Shown in pieces: positions 7,325 to 15,191 of a DNA stretch of 34,135 nucleotides; position 1 is the stretch's first letter, and each line of letters begins with the position of its first letter. Below the pieces are notes generated by a model, which had not been told where the DNA came from, ran no database searches, and saw nothing but the letters and a program-made list of their open reading frames with translations. The stretch covers positions 1 to 34,135 of the forward strand of contig NVXL01000217.1 in assembly GCA_002746115.1 (NCBI GenBank). The letters are read 5' to 3'. The position numbers and the translations under genes were made by a program. The stretch comes from Alteromonadaceae bacterium. GTDB lineage: Bacteria > Pseudomonadota > Gammaproteobacteria > Pseudomonadales > Cellvibrionaceae.

Positions 7325-7353
7325 CATATATACGGATTTTATCGGTATATATG
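7325..7353. promoter_or_regulatory. 29-base palindrome upstream of ompW
   Basis: Arms CATATATAC (7325-7333) and GTATATATG (7345-7353) flank an inner GAT-TTT-ATC; the only flaw is one G/G mismatch (7334/7344). It lies 94-122 bases upstream of the ompW start and about 100 bases past the end of the AraC-type gene. Neither strand has a T-tract after it. Position and symmetry suit an operator for ompW, possibly bound by the adjacent AraC-type protein. Confidence 0.5.
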
Positions 7354-7448
7354 GTTTTAATTATTATTATCTTAACAGGGCAACTGTTTGTAGGAAGGTG
7401 TGCGCGCCAAAATGATGTTTATTGCGCCCTTTATGTTTGAGTGGATGA

Positions 7449-8633
7449 TTAGTTCTTGGGAGCTTCGGTATTTTTCTTTGCGTGTGAACGACGATACTGT
7501 GTTGGCGTCATATCGGTATTCTTTTTGAAAAAGCGATTGAATGCCGATTTACTGTTAAAGCCTGCGTCCGCCATGATGTCGAGAATCGAAAGGCGGCTGT
7601 GCTCATCGCTTAACAGTTTCTTAGCGTGTTCGATGCGATAGTAGTTGGTAAATTCGAAAAAGTTTTTGTTGAAACTCCGATTGATAATAGTTGAAACAAG
7701 GCGGGCGGGAATGTCGGCGCTCTCGGCGAGTTGGTCGAGTGTTAATTCGGGGTTTAAGTAGAGTTGTTTTTGCTCCATCGCGGCGACGATTGTTTCTGCT
7801 TGCGCTGTGCTAAACGGTTCTGGAGGTGCAGTCTTTTCGGCGATGTTTGGCGCGGGTTGTTGTTTTGTATTCGAGGCGTATGAGAGGCTTAGAAACGCGA
7901 GCGCATTAATTAGCATGAATTTAAAGTAATTTCCAAGCACGCCAAGTTTATCGGACAGCATAGCGTTAGTGAATAATAAGCTGGAAAGTTGCGATATAAA
8001 CTCCCAGGCCCATAAGACAAAAAAGCCGCCGACGAGTAGGCGTAACCAAGCACTGTTAATGTCTTCTATATTGGAATAGTTTTTCTCTAGTTCGGCATTA
8101 TGATGGCGAAGCAGCCAGTAACAAATACAGCCATAAGATAGTAGTGAGAGCTTTTGCCCCCAAAGTAGTATTTGGTAAAAAACATTGTTAAACAATATGT
8201 CGTAGGAGTTGACGCTTTTGTGTACATTATCCATACCAAGCGAGCCGTATATGACGAATAGGTACAGGGGAAACAGTGCGGTTGGCAATAGGTGGAAGAG
8301 GCTTTTGCGGGTGATCGTGAAATCTGAATGTATTACCGATTTTGTGTACCAGTACAGCAGTGGGCCTTGCAATAGCGGCATGAACTTGAATACAAAGAAC
8401 AGGTGGGTGTTCTCAGGGAAGAAGTGCACTTTTAAGGGCTGACACCAGTAGATGAGCACATCAAAGGTTTCAATCGCTACAGTGAGTAAGAACGCGCTTA
8501 GGAATAAGTTCTTGTATTGCGAGGGGTTGCTAGATTGGAAAAATAGCACTGTAAGCATTAGGCTTTGCGCAATGATAAGAATCAGTGAAAGGTCGTTAAA
8601 GTTAAATAAAACTAAATCCATAACAGCGCGCAT
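7449..8633 (-). CDS. Membrane-anchored AraC-family transcriptional regulator
   Basis: 394 residues. The first 255 hold about seven hydrophobic helices (roughly 15-31, 44-63, 80-97, 114-131, 150-175, 197-222, 233-253), so the sensor part sits in the inner membrane. After a proline-rich linker, residues 290-385 form the double helix-turn-helix of the AraC/XylS family (LTLDQLAESADIPARLVSTI and SILDIMADAGFNSKSAFNRF, then FKKNTDMTPTQYRR). This architecture is known from a common group of gammaproteobacterial regulators whose ligand is usually unknown. The gene is on the same strand as ompW, 217 bases upstream of it, with a palindrome between. Start choice between 8633 and 8624 is open because neither has a strong ribosome site. 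Confidence 0.85.
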   Translation of the reverse strand: MRAVMDLVLFNFNDLSLILIIAQSLMLTVLFFQSSNPSQYKNLFLSAFLLTVAIETFDVLIYWCQPLKVHFFPENTHLFFVFKFMPLLQGPLLYWYTKSVIHSDFTITRKSLFHLLPTALFPLYLFVIYGSLGMDNVHKSVNSYDILFNNVFYQILLWGQKLSLLSYGCICYWLLRHHNAELEKNYSNIEDINSAWLRLLVGGFFVLWAWEFISQLSSLLFTNAMLSDKLGVLGNYFKFMLINALAFLSLSYASNTKQQPAPNIAEKTAPPEPFSTAQAETIVAAMEQKQLYLNPELTLDQLAESADIPARLVSTIINRSFNKNFFEFTNYYRIEHAKKLLSDEHSRLSILDIMADAGFNSKSAFNRFFKKNTDMTPTQYRRSHAKKNTEAPKN

Positions 8634-8717
8634 CTAAAATAATTTGAATTGATATTAGCATGTGACCTTATCACTCGCTATGTGTCTCTGAGGTCTGAGT
8701 CAAAAATTCTGAAATTG

Positions 8718-9605
8718 TTAGCGAGGCGGGGTTAAGCCGCAGATTGTCATCCAGTGACGAATGCCTGCGCCGAGGTATTTCTGTTTGTGTATCACGCAAT
8801 ACAATTTGCGGGATAAGTCCCGAGAAGGTACCTTAAGTGGGACTAGTGAGCCTCGACTGAAGGCATCTTCTAGAGTGATTTCAGATAAGCATGAGATACC
8901 TAGGCCTTTCTCGACGGCGCGTTTGATGGCCTCGGTATGTTGTAGCTCTAAGGTAATGTTTAGCTCGGGCAATAAGCCATGCATGGCTCGATCAAAGGTC
9001 TGGCGTGTGCCGGAGCCGTGTTCTCGTAAGATCCAGTTGGCGTCTAAAAGTGCTGTGTCGTTTAGGGTGCCGAGCTTTGCCAGGGGGTGCTGGGGGGAGC
9101 AGAAACATTGTAATTGATCGTCTTGCCAAGGAATGGCTTCAATATCGGGGTGGTGATACTCCCCTTCAATCAAACCTAGGTCGATGTCGAAGTTTAGTAT
9201 TTCATTGAAGATGGTTTCGGTATTGGCGACTTCGAGGTTAACTTTTGCGTCGCTGCCGCCTTCTATATAGTGGTTGATCAGATCGACGCAGAGGTAGTTA
9301 CCGATGGTGAGTGTTGCGCCTACTTTGATAGTGCCGATATTTTGATTGCGTGCCAGTTCGCTTTCTAAGGCTTGCGCTTGCGACAGTAAAGCTTCGGCTT
9401 TTACACGTAAGCGTTTGCCGAACTCGTTGGCTTGCAGGCGCTTACCTACGCGGTCAAAGAGCTGTACGTCGAACTGTCGCTCGAGATCTTTCAAGGCGCC
9501 GCTTGCGGCGGATTGCGACAACGATAGGCTTTCGGCTGCTTTGGTGACGTTTTGGAAGTGTGCCGTCGCTAAGAAAACTTCTAGCTGGCGTAAGGTGTAG
9601 CGCAT
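8718..9605 (-). CDS. finR: LysR-type regulator, FinR-like
   Basis: 295 residues. The N-terminal winged helix-turn-helix (MRYTLRQLEVFLATAHFQN, AAESLSLSQSAASGALKDLE) is followed by a two-lobed effector domain. The gene is divergent from fpr, 147 bases apart. In Pseudomonas a LysR protein in the same divergent position (FinR) activates fpr during superoxide or redox stress, and the N-terminus resembles it. The symbol rests on both context and sequence resemblance. A symmetrical ATC-N9-GAT site lies in the shared intergenic region. The leader GAGAG lies 7 bases before the ATG. Confidence 0.85.
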   Translation of the reverse strand: MRYTLRQLEVFLATAHFQNVTKAAESLSLSQSAASGALKDLERQFDVQLFDRVGKRLQANEFGKRLRVKAEALLSQAQALESELARNQNIGTIKVGATLTIGNYLCVDLINHYIEGGSDAKVNLEVANTETIFNEILNFDIDLGLIEGEYHHPDIEAIPWQDDQLQCFCSPQHPLAKLGTLNDTALLDANWILREHGSGTRQTFDRAMHGLLPELNITLELQHTEAIKRAVEKGLGISCLSEITLEDAFSRGSLVPLKVPSRDLSRKLYCVIHKQKYLGAGIRHWMTICGLTPPR

Positions 9606-9629
9606 TACGAGTCTCTCAAAATAAACCGC

Positions 9630-9648
9630 TTATCGGTTTTCCCGATAA
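9630..9648. promoter_or_regulatory. LysR-type binding site in the finR/fpr intergenic region
   Basis: Perfect 7-base arms TTATCGG and CCGATAA around TTTTC. The core is ATC-N9-GAT (9632-9646), a form of the T-N11-A box bound by LysR-type proteins. It lies 25-43 bases before the regulator's start and 105-123 bases before the fpr start, the usual position for a site that represses the regulator and activates the divergent gene. Confidence 0.55.
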
Positions 9649-9752
9649 TGTAAATCATTTATTCCCGTTTTACCACTATAACGTATTGCGCTAAAATTCT
9701 TAACAGTTGAACGCAGGCTCAAGTACAGTAGCCAAGCATAGAGGAATAGATA

Positions 9753-10529
9753 TTGAGCACATTATTGAAAGAGCAGGTCTTATCGGTACACCATTGGACT
9801 GATACCTTATTTAGCTTTACGACAACGCGTAATAGTGGATTTCGCTTTGAAAATGGCCACTTTACCATGATGGGCTTAACGCAAGAGAGCGGTCGCCCTC
9901 TGATGCGCGCGTACAGTTTGACTAGCGCTAACTATGAAGAGCACTTGGAATTTTTCAGTATCAAAGTTCAAGACGGACCGTTGACCTCCCAGTTGCAGCA
10001 TATTAAGCCGGGAGATGAGGTGCTAGTAAGCAGTAAGTCAACGGGCACCTTGGTCAGTGACGCATTGCTGCCTGGTAAGCACCTTTACTTGATTAGTACG
10101 GGCACCGGTTTGGCGCCGTTCATGAGTATTATTAAAGACCCGGAAGTTTATGAGCGTTACGACAAAGTTATTCTGACTCATGGTGTTCGTCACATTGCGG
10201 AGTTGGCTTATCAAGATTTGATCGAAAATGAGCTGCCGAACAATGAATATTTTGGCGATATTATTCGTGAGAAGCTGCTTTATTACCCCACTGTCACGCG
10301 GGAAAGCTATCGTAACAATGGTCGGATTACGGATCTTTTGGTGAGTGAGCGTCTAACGCGAGATCTCGGATTGCCAAGTATTGATCCTGAGCATGACCGT
10401 TTTATGATTTGCGGCAGCCCCAGTATGCTTAAAGACACCTGTAGTATTTTGGATGAGCGTGGCTTTAAAGAGTCTCGTGGAGGAAAGCTTGGGCATTATG
10501 TGATTGAGCGGGCTTTTGTGGAAACTTAA
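9753..10529 (+). CDS. fpr: Ferredoxin/flavodoxin-NADP(+) reductase
   Basis: 258 residues, the size of bacterial subclass I reductases. It passes electrons between NADPH and ferredoxin or flavodoxin in the cytoplasm through bound FAD. Visible motifs are the FAD-binding RAYS (52-55) with PLMRAYSLTSANYEEHLEFF, SIKVQDGPLTSQL, the NADP-binding STGTGLAPFMS (115-125), CGSPSML (220-226) and the C-terminal ERAFVET, characteristic of Azotobacter/Pseudomonas-type enzymes. The start is a TTG at 9753 with GAGGA 7 bases upstream; no ATG is available near the family N-terminus. It is probably activated by the divergent LysR protein. Confidence 0.95.
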   Translation: MSTLLKEQVLSVHHWTDTLFSFTTTRNSGFRFENGHFTMMGLTQESGRPLMRAYSLTSANYEEHLEFFSIKVQDGPLTSQLQHIKPGDEVLVSSKSTGTLVSDALLPGKHLYLISTGTGLAPFMSIIKDPEVYERYDKVILTHGVRHIAELAYQDLIENELPNNEYFGDIIREKLLYYPTVTRESYRNNGRITDLLVSERLTRDLGLPSIDPEHDRFMICGSPSMLKDTCSILDERGFKESRGGKLGHYVIERAFVET

Positions 10530-10624
10530 ACCCTGAGCTTGAACTCGGACATTGAAGCTTAAATCTTGATGCTTTGATCTGAAAACATAAGCGCTGAACA
10601 GCTTACCGGCTAGTATTTATAGCA

Positions 10625-10666
10625 CCAAGTGTGATTGCTTACATTTTTACGGGTAATTGCACTTGG
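10625..10666 (+). other. Long RNA hairpin between fpr and sapC
   Basis: CCAAGTGTGATTGC (10625-10638) can pair over all 14 positions with GTAATTGCACTTGG (10653-10666), using three G-U wobbles, around a 14-base loop. The wobbles pair only in plus-strand RNA, which suggests a structure in the transcript. It lies about 95 bases after fpr and 80 bases before sapC. There is no T-tract after it. It could be an fpr 3'-end structure or a sapC leader element. Confidence 0.4.
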
Positions 10667-10748
10667 AAGTGGTCGTAAAACCCTGCTAGTATCCGGTGCT
10701 CGTGTCGGCATCGCGCTTGAGCGTTGGCTGATTATAGCTTTTTAACTC

Positions 10749-11498
10749 ATGCAGAAAAGTCGCCTTTATATGTCATCGTTAATGTTTTACACAAAACCTG
10801 TTCCTCTCGATAAGTCCAAACATCAAAACCTTAAGCTTAAAAGTAAAAGAAATTTCTCTTTTGCCGGCCAGACCAACTCTGTACCGCTTGGCGCTACCGA
10901 ATTTTTTAACTGCAGTCGCCACCATCCGGTGATGTTTGTTAAAAACAAAGCTGAAGAATATATCCCGATTGCTTTGCTTTCTCTTGCGGCCAAAGGTCAT
11001 GAGCTGGGCGACGATTGGCAAGACGTTTACGTACCGTTCTATGTACGTCGTTATCCTTTCTTTGTTGAGTCATCTAAGCAAGCTGTTGTTATTGATGAGG
11101 AATGCACAGATTTACAAGAAGAAGAGGGCGAGCCGCTATTTACTGAAGCTGGCGAACCGACTGAAATACTGACTAAGGTGATTGAATTCTTAGATATGAC
11201 GGATCGTAGCTATCGTCAAACTGAAGAATATTGCAAAGCATTAAAAGAGAAAGACTTACTTGTTCCGTTTAAAGGAACCGTTAAATTCTCCAATACTGAA
11301 ATGAAGCTTGATCACATGTATGTTGTGGACGAGGTGAAAATGCATAAATCTCTAACGGATGAGGAGATTGTTCAGTGGTACAAAAAAGGCTGGATCACTT
11401 GGACCATTGCTCATCTGCATTCTGTCAGCTCCATTGATCAAGTTATTAAGCGCTTAAAAGCTGCTGCAGCAGCGAAAGAGTCGGCTAAAAAAGCCTAA
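10749..11498 (+). CDS. SapC family protein
   Basis: 249 residues matching the SapC family, named for a gene near a Campylobacter S-layer gene; its biochemical function is unknown. Family blocks seen: VPLDKSKHQNLKL near the start, ATEFFNCSRHHPVMFV (about 49-64), IPIALLSLAAKGHELGDDWQ (72-91), YVPFYVRRYPFFVESS (94-109), EGEPLFTEAGEPTEIL (126-141) and AHLHSVSSIDQVIKRL near the end. No signal peptide is seen. The C-terminus is alanine/lysine-rich. Three in-frame ATGs (10749, 10770, 10782) lack a good ribosome site; family members usually begin close to the third. It is monocistronic, flanked by a hairpin on either side. Confidence 0.82.
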   Translation: MQKSRLYMSSLMFYTKPVPLDKSKHQNLKLKSKRNFSFAGQTNSVPLGATEFFNCSRHHPVMFVKNKAEEYIPIALLSLAAKGHELGDDWQDVYVPFYVRRYPFFVESSKQAVVIDEECTDLQEEEGEPLFTEAGEPTEILTKVIEFLDMTDRSYRQTEEYCKALKEKDLLVPFKGTVKFSNTEMKLDHMYVVDEVKMHKSLTDEEIVQWYKKGWITWTIAHLHSVSSIDQVIKRLKAAAAAKESAKKA

Positions 11499-11528
11499 AA
11501 AGCCTACCAATAGGGCTAAGCGGCTGAC

Positions 11529-11553
11529 GCCAAGGTCTTGCAAAGACCTTGGC
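11529..11553 (+). terminator. Terminator hairpin after sapC
   Basis: GCCAAGGTCTT and AAGACCTTGGC form a perfect 11-base-pair stem with a 3-base GCA loop, 30 bases after the sapC stop. T-rich segments (CTTTTAC, CTTTTTAG) follow 13-25 bases later rather than immediately. It most likely ends sapC transcription and insulates the following operon. Confidence 0.6.
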
Positions 11554-11654
11554 CGATTACATACTTTTACACTTTTTAGTGAAATCCCCGTAGATTACCG
11601 CGTCACCTGTCGTTAACCTAGCTGCTTTAATGTTGCTTGCTGGAGCCTATACTG

Positions 11655-12731
11655 ATGGTGGAATTTGTACCTTTTGATAGGCTTGCACGCACTTTTCTGT
11701 TCGTTTTTTTTATCTTTTTTACGTCTGGCGTTAATGCCGAAGATACACAAAAAGATGCACAAAAAAACGCCAAACAAGATACATCCTGTGACAGTAGTAC
11801 CGCTTGCGCCCCCGTGGGTCAGTGGGAGTTTTCCGTAGGTATCGGGCTTGGAGGTCGCACCAATCCAGTCATTGACGGGGATACCACACCGATTATCGTT
11901 TTACCCTCGCTGAGCTACTACGGTGAGCGTTTCTTTTTTGACACCACAACACTTGGCTTTACCCTAGTCGATCAGCCTAAGCATTTATTGAATGTTATCG
12001 CTACTATTAGCCTTGATCAGAGCTTTTTTAATGATGGCGGCATTGGTGGATTCTTTATCGACCCTGTTGGTGGGGGCGGAGAAAATATCGACATTAACGC
12101 TTGGGCGGAGAGCCCCTCTCGAGCACCTGAGCCCACAGTGCCGCCTGATTTTCCGGTTGGAGCGACGCCTCCGCCATCGGCCACACCAGCCCCTGAACCG
12201 ACGCCTCCGCCAGTAGCCACGCCAACACCTCCCCCTGTGGGCAATGGGGGTGGTGATGTGGCTGACCCAGCGGAAATCAACTTGGCTGATCTACATAAAC
12301 GACGTATGGCGGGCTTTTTGGGGGTCGAATACAGTTATATTTGGTCGAGCAGTTCGTTAAATCTTCAAGCGTTAAGTGATGTGAGCGGTCTTTATTCGGG
12401 CGGACAGGTTCGCGTTTCATATGAGCATTTATGGGCGATCGGGCAGCACGGGTTAAAAACCACTGCTGGTGCGGAATGGCGCAGCGCGCAAATGAACGAT
12501 TACTATTTTGGCATTCGCTTATCTGAGGCGGTTACCGCAGGCCAGTTTTATCAGCCGGATGCCGATATTTCGTCTTTTATAAAAATCAGTTGGCAGCGTC
12601 AATTAACGAAACGCTGGGGCTTGCAGGCCACCTTCCATCATCGTTGGCTGGGCTCGGAAATCGCCAATAGCCCGATTGTCGAAGACGACACAGTAAGCAC
12701 CGCGTTTATAGGAGGGATTTATCATTTTTAA
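11655..12731 (+). CDS. MipA/OmpV family outer membrane protein with Pro-rich insert
   Basis: 358 residues from the ATG at 11655, which has GGAG 9 bases upstream. The open frame also offers an earlier TTG at 11637. A signal peptide (MVEFVPFDRLARTF, long phenylalanine-rich core, ending VNA) is followed by a barrel: WEFSVGIGLGGRTNPVIDGD, IIVLPSLSYYGERFFFD and TLGFTLVDQPKHLLNV are typical MipA/OmpV N-terminal strands, and the protein ends FIGGIYHF. Residues about 152-199 are a proline/threonine/alanine insertion (TPPPSATPAPEPTPPPV) with repeated ACGCCTCCGCCA at DNA level, probably a long external or periplasmic loop. MipA was first described as a scaffold for murein enzymes; many homologues are two-component targets. 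It heads an operon with DUF3019, a response regulator and a kinase. Confidence 0.85.
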   Translation: MVEFVPFDRLARTFLFVFFIFFTSGVNAEDTQKDAQKNAKQDTSCDSSTACAPVGQWEFSVGIGLGGRTNPVIDGDTTPIIVLPSLSYYGERFFFDTTTLGFTLVDQPKHLLNVIATISLDQSFFNDGGIGGFFIDPVGGGGENIDINAWAESPSRAPEPTVPPDFPVGATPPPSATPAPEPTPPPVATPTPPPVGNGGGDVADPAEINLADLHKRRMAGFLGVEYSYIWSSSSLNLQALSDVSGLYSGGQVRVSYEHLWAIGQHGLKTTAGAEWRSAQMNDYYFGIRLSEAVTAGQFYQPDADISSFIKISWQRQLTKRWGLQATFHHRWLGSEIANSPIVEDDTVSTAFIGGIYHF

Positions 12732-12747
12732 ACCCTTACTAAGATAC

Positions 12748-13185
12748 ATGTTGCCCGCTAGGTCTTTGATTAAGACGTTTAATAGGCTTAAGGTGATTGT
12801 GTGTGCCTTGAGTATGCTCATATTGGTAGCTTCAGTTAGGGCGGAACCTCCGCGCGAATTGCCTGGGATTATCTTTAGTGTGAAACCTCGCTTATGTGTT
12901 TTGTCTGAACGTGAACGGCACTGTAGTGATAAATTAGAGCTTAAATGGCAGGCGCCAACGCGGCAATCGCTGTGTTTGCACCGAAGTGATCAAGCCAGCG
13001 CGATTAAATGCTGGACGCGGAAGTTCTCAGGCATCCATGAGGTGGAGATTTCTACGGCGGACGATATTGAGTTCCAGTTAGTTGCCGTTACCGATCAAGC
13101 TCCTCTCGTGACACAAACCTTTGAAGTGGTAAAAAGCGATGTTAAATATCGTCGCCGCCGCCGTAATGCATGGAGTTTTTTCTAA
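12748..13185 (+). CDS. DUF3019 periplasmic protein
   Basis: 145 residues with a signal peptide or anchor (IKTFNRLK, hydrophobic core, ending VRA at about 32). The mature part matches DUF3019: SVKPRLCVLSERERHC (44-59), LKWQAP, LCLHRS, KCWTRKFSG and the C-terminal RRRRRNAWSFF (135-145). Cysteines 50, 59, 76 and 88 could form two disulfides. Function is unknown; its constant company with MipA barrels and two-component genes suggests a periplasmic input or modulator for the kinase. It starts 16 bases after mipA. Its stop overlaps the response-regulator start (TAATG), and its last codons (TGGAGT) supply that gene's ribosome site. Confidence 0.8.
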   Translation: MLPARSLIKTFNRLKVIVCALSMLILVASVRAEPPRELPGIIFSVKPRLCVLSERERHCSDKLELKWQAPTRQSLCLHRSDQASAIKCWTRKFSGIHEVEISTADDIEFQLVAVTDQAPLVTQTFEVVKSDVKYRRRRRNAWSFF

Positions 13186-13877
13186 TGACCGTCATATTAG
13201 TTGCGGAAGATGATGCCCGTTTAGCGGGCTTGGTACAGTCCTATTTACAAGATAATGGTTTTACCGTGGTTATTGAGCCAACCGGGTATAACGTTGAGCG
13301 ACGAGTCACTGATTTAAACCCGGATATTGTTATTCTCGATATTATGTTGCCGGGTAAAGATGGCTTGACGATCTGCAAGGATATTCGGCCAAAATACGAT
13401 GGTGCGATATTAATGCTTACCGCGCGTGACTCCAATATGGATCAAGTGCTCGGTTTGGAATTTGGCGCTGACGACTATATGATAAAACCCGCTGAGCCTC
13501 GTGTGCTACTTGCACGAGTGCGTGCATTATTGCGCCGCTATCAGCGCGGTGCGCAAGTTAATGAGAGTCAGGATTTAACCTTTGGTACTTTGGAGATTCG
13601 TGCCACTGCACGAGAGGTTGTTTGGCAAAACGAAAGTATTAACCTGTCGACACATGAGTATGATTTACTCTTTGAGTTGGCTAGAAAATCCGGTCAGATT
13701 TTAAGTCGAGAATATTTATTTAACACCGTATATTGCCGGCCTTATGATGGTCTTGATCGCAGTGTGGATGTACGTATTTCGCACTTGCGTAAAAAGCTAG
13801 GCGACTCCTCTGACAGGCCTGAAAAAATTAAAACCATTTGGGGGAAGGGCTACTTATTCGTCCCGGACGTGTGGTAG
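13185..13877 (+). CDS. OmpR-family response regulator (RstA-like)
   Basis: 230 residues from the ATG at 13185. An in-frame ATG at 13170 would lie inside the DUF3019 gene and add five residues before the conserved start, so I reject it; GGAG at 13172-13175 is 9 bases before 13185. The receiver domain (1-120) has acidic residues D9/D10, phospho-acceptor D52 (ILDIMLPG), T79 and K101. A winged-helix DNA-binding domain occupies about 130-228 (THEYDLLFELARKSGQILSR, VDVRISHLRKKLGD, IKTIWGKGYLF). The layout with an RstB-like kinase suggests an RstA relative. Likely targets include its own operon. It starts in the stop of DUF3019 and ends 9 bases before the kinase. Confidence 0.93.
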   Translation: MTVILVAEDDARLAGLVQSYLQDNGFTVVIEPTGYNVERRVTDLNPDIVILDIMLPGKDGLTICKDIRPKYDGAILMLTARDSNMDQVLGLEFGADDYMIKPAEPRVLLARVRALLRRYQRGAQVNESQDLTFGTLEIRATAREVVWQNESINLSTHEYDLLFELARKSGQILSREYLFNTVYCRPYDGLDRSVDVRISHLRKKLGDSSDRPEKIKTIWGKGYLFVPDVW

Positions 13878-13886
13878 GCCAACACC

Positions 13887-15191
13887 ATGAATCGCGCGTT
13901 TATTTCCCTCTATGTTTTAATTGTATTATCTGTCGTGCTCCTAGGCTGGGGCGCGGATGCTCTCTGGAAAAACATTAACCCCGAAGCTGACATTCCGGTA
14001 ATGGAGCGGGCGCTAATTGACACCATTAGCGAGGAAGTAAAAGCTTTAAATTCCCCCGCAGCTCAGCTTAAAGTCGCCCACCTTAGTCAGGTTACCTCCG
14101 TTGATATCAAGCTCTATACGCTTGAAGATATTGCTCAATCCCACTTTTTTGATACTTTAAAATCAGGGAAAATACTGCCGATATACGATCAAAATGGCCG
14201 TAAATCGATTTATAAACGCATTCCAGGGCGAGACCTGATTTTACGCATCAGCGTGATGCAGCAAAGCTCTTCCCAAGCCTTGTTAAGCTTAGTTTTGTTG
14301 TGTTTGTTTTATTTGGCCATCGCTGTGGTGGTTTATTTTTGGGTTTGGCCGCTGTCGCGTGATTTAAGTAAGCTGGAGCGACAGACCTACAACCTTGGTA
14401 AGGATGGTGTACCGAAGCCGATTAAACTCTGGCAACGCTCGGCGGTATACCCCCTAGCGGCATCGTTTAATGCGATGTCGGAGCGCATTACGGAATTGAT
14501 CGCTTCGCATAAAGAAATGTCCCATGCGGTGTCCCACGAGTTACGCACACCACTCGCTAGGATGAAGTTTGCTTTGGAGATGGCGCACAGTAGCCGTGAC
14601 GATGCCCAGCGTGAGCTTCAGCTACAAGGCATTAAAATGGATGTTAACGAGATGGACGCCTTGATTAATGATCTGCTTCGTTATGCAGGATACGAGCATT
14701 ACAGTCAGGACCTTGACCTAAGGGCAGGTGACCTTGCTGCGATGGCGCAAGTTTTGTTCACGGCGAATGAGAGCATGCAGAATTCCCATGTGGTGTATCG
14801 CATTGATAACCGCTTGGATAAACAGGGAGTCTATTGTGAGTGGCATTTAATTGAGCGTTGTTTGCATAACCTTGTGCAAAATGCCTTTCGCTATGCCCGC
14901 AGTCAAATTTTGATGACGCTTTGTTACAGTGACGAAGGGCAAAATTATCAAGTGTGCGTTGAAGATGACGGCCCCGGTATTTCTGAGGACGATGCTGAGC
15001 GTGTTTTTAGTGCCTTTGTTCGTCTAAGAAACGAATCCGGCGAGAAAACAAGCGGCTTTGGCTTAGGCTTGTCGATTGTGAAGCGTATTATGAAGTGGCA
15101 CAAAGGCGATGTCAGTTTGGAGCGCTCACCCTTAGGCGGCGCTCGCTTTGTTTTGCATTGGCCAGTGCCTGCGCCGCAAAAAAATAGTTAG
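13887..15191 (+). CDS. Sensor histidine kinase (RstB-like)
   Basis: 434 residues. Two membrane helices (about 4-23 and 131-154) enclose a periplasmic sensor of about 105 residues, in the size range of RstB. A HAMP-like linker follows (160-210), then the dimerisation domain with the H-box SHELRTPLARMKFALEM (H217 phosphorylated), and the ATP-binding domain with N-box NLVQNAFRYA (N332), G1 EDDGPGIS (359-366) and G2 GFGLGLS (390-396). The C-terminus GGARFVLHWP matches the RstB type. It autophosphorylates and passes phosphate to D52 of the adjacent regulator. The periplasmic signal is unknown; DUF3019 and MipA in the same operon are candidates. Its stop overlaps the convergent pip gene by 4 bases. 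Confidence 0.93.
   Translation: MNRAFISLYVLIVLSVVLLGWGADALWKNINPEADIPVMERALIDTISEEVKALNSPAAQLKVAHLSQVTSVDIKLYTLEDIAQSHFFDTLKSGKILPIYDQNGRKSIYKRIPGRDLILRISVMQQSSSQALLSLVLLCLFYLAIAVVVYFWVWPLSRDLSKLERQTYNLGKDGVPKPIKLWQRSAVYPLAASFNAMSERITELIASHKEMSHAVSHELRTPLARMKFALEMAHSSRDDAQRELQLQGIKMDVNEMDALINDLLRYAGYEHYSQDLDLRAGDLAAMAQVLFTANESMQNSHVVYRIDNRLDKQGVYCEWHLIERCLHNLVQNAFRYARSQILMTLCYSDEGQNYQVCVEDDGPGISEDDAERVFSAFVRLRNESGEKTSGFGLGLSIVKRIMKWHKGDVSLERSPLGGARFVLHWPVPAPQKNS

Noticed and set aside
12017-12280. Minus-strand Gly/Pro-rich open frame
   Set aside because: A shadow of the proline-rich repeat of the MipA gene.
13170-13184. Upstream ATG for the response regulator
   Set aside because: It lies inside the DUF3019 gene's last codons and would add MEFFL before the conserved receiver start; the ATG at 13185 has the proper ribosome site.
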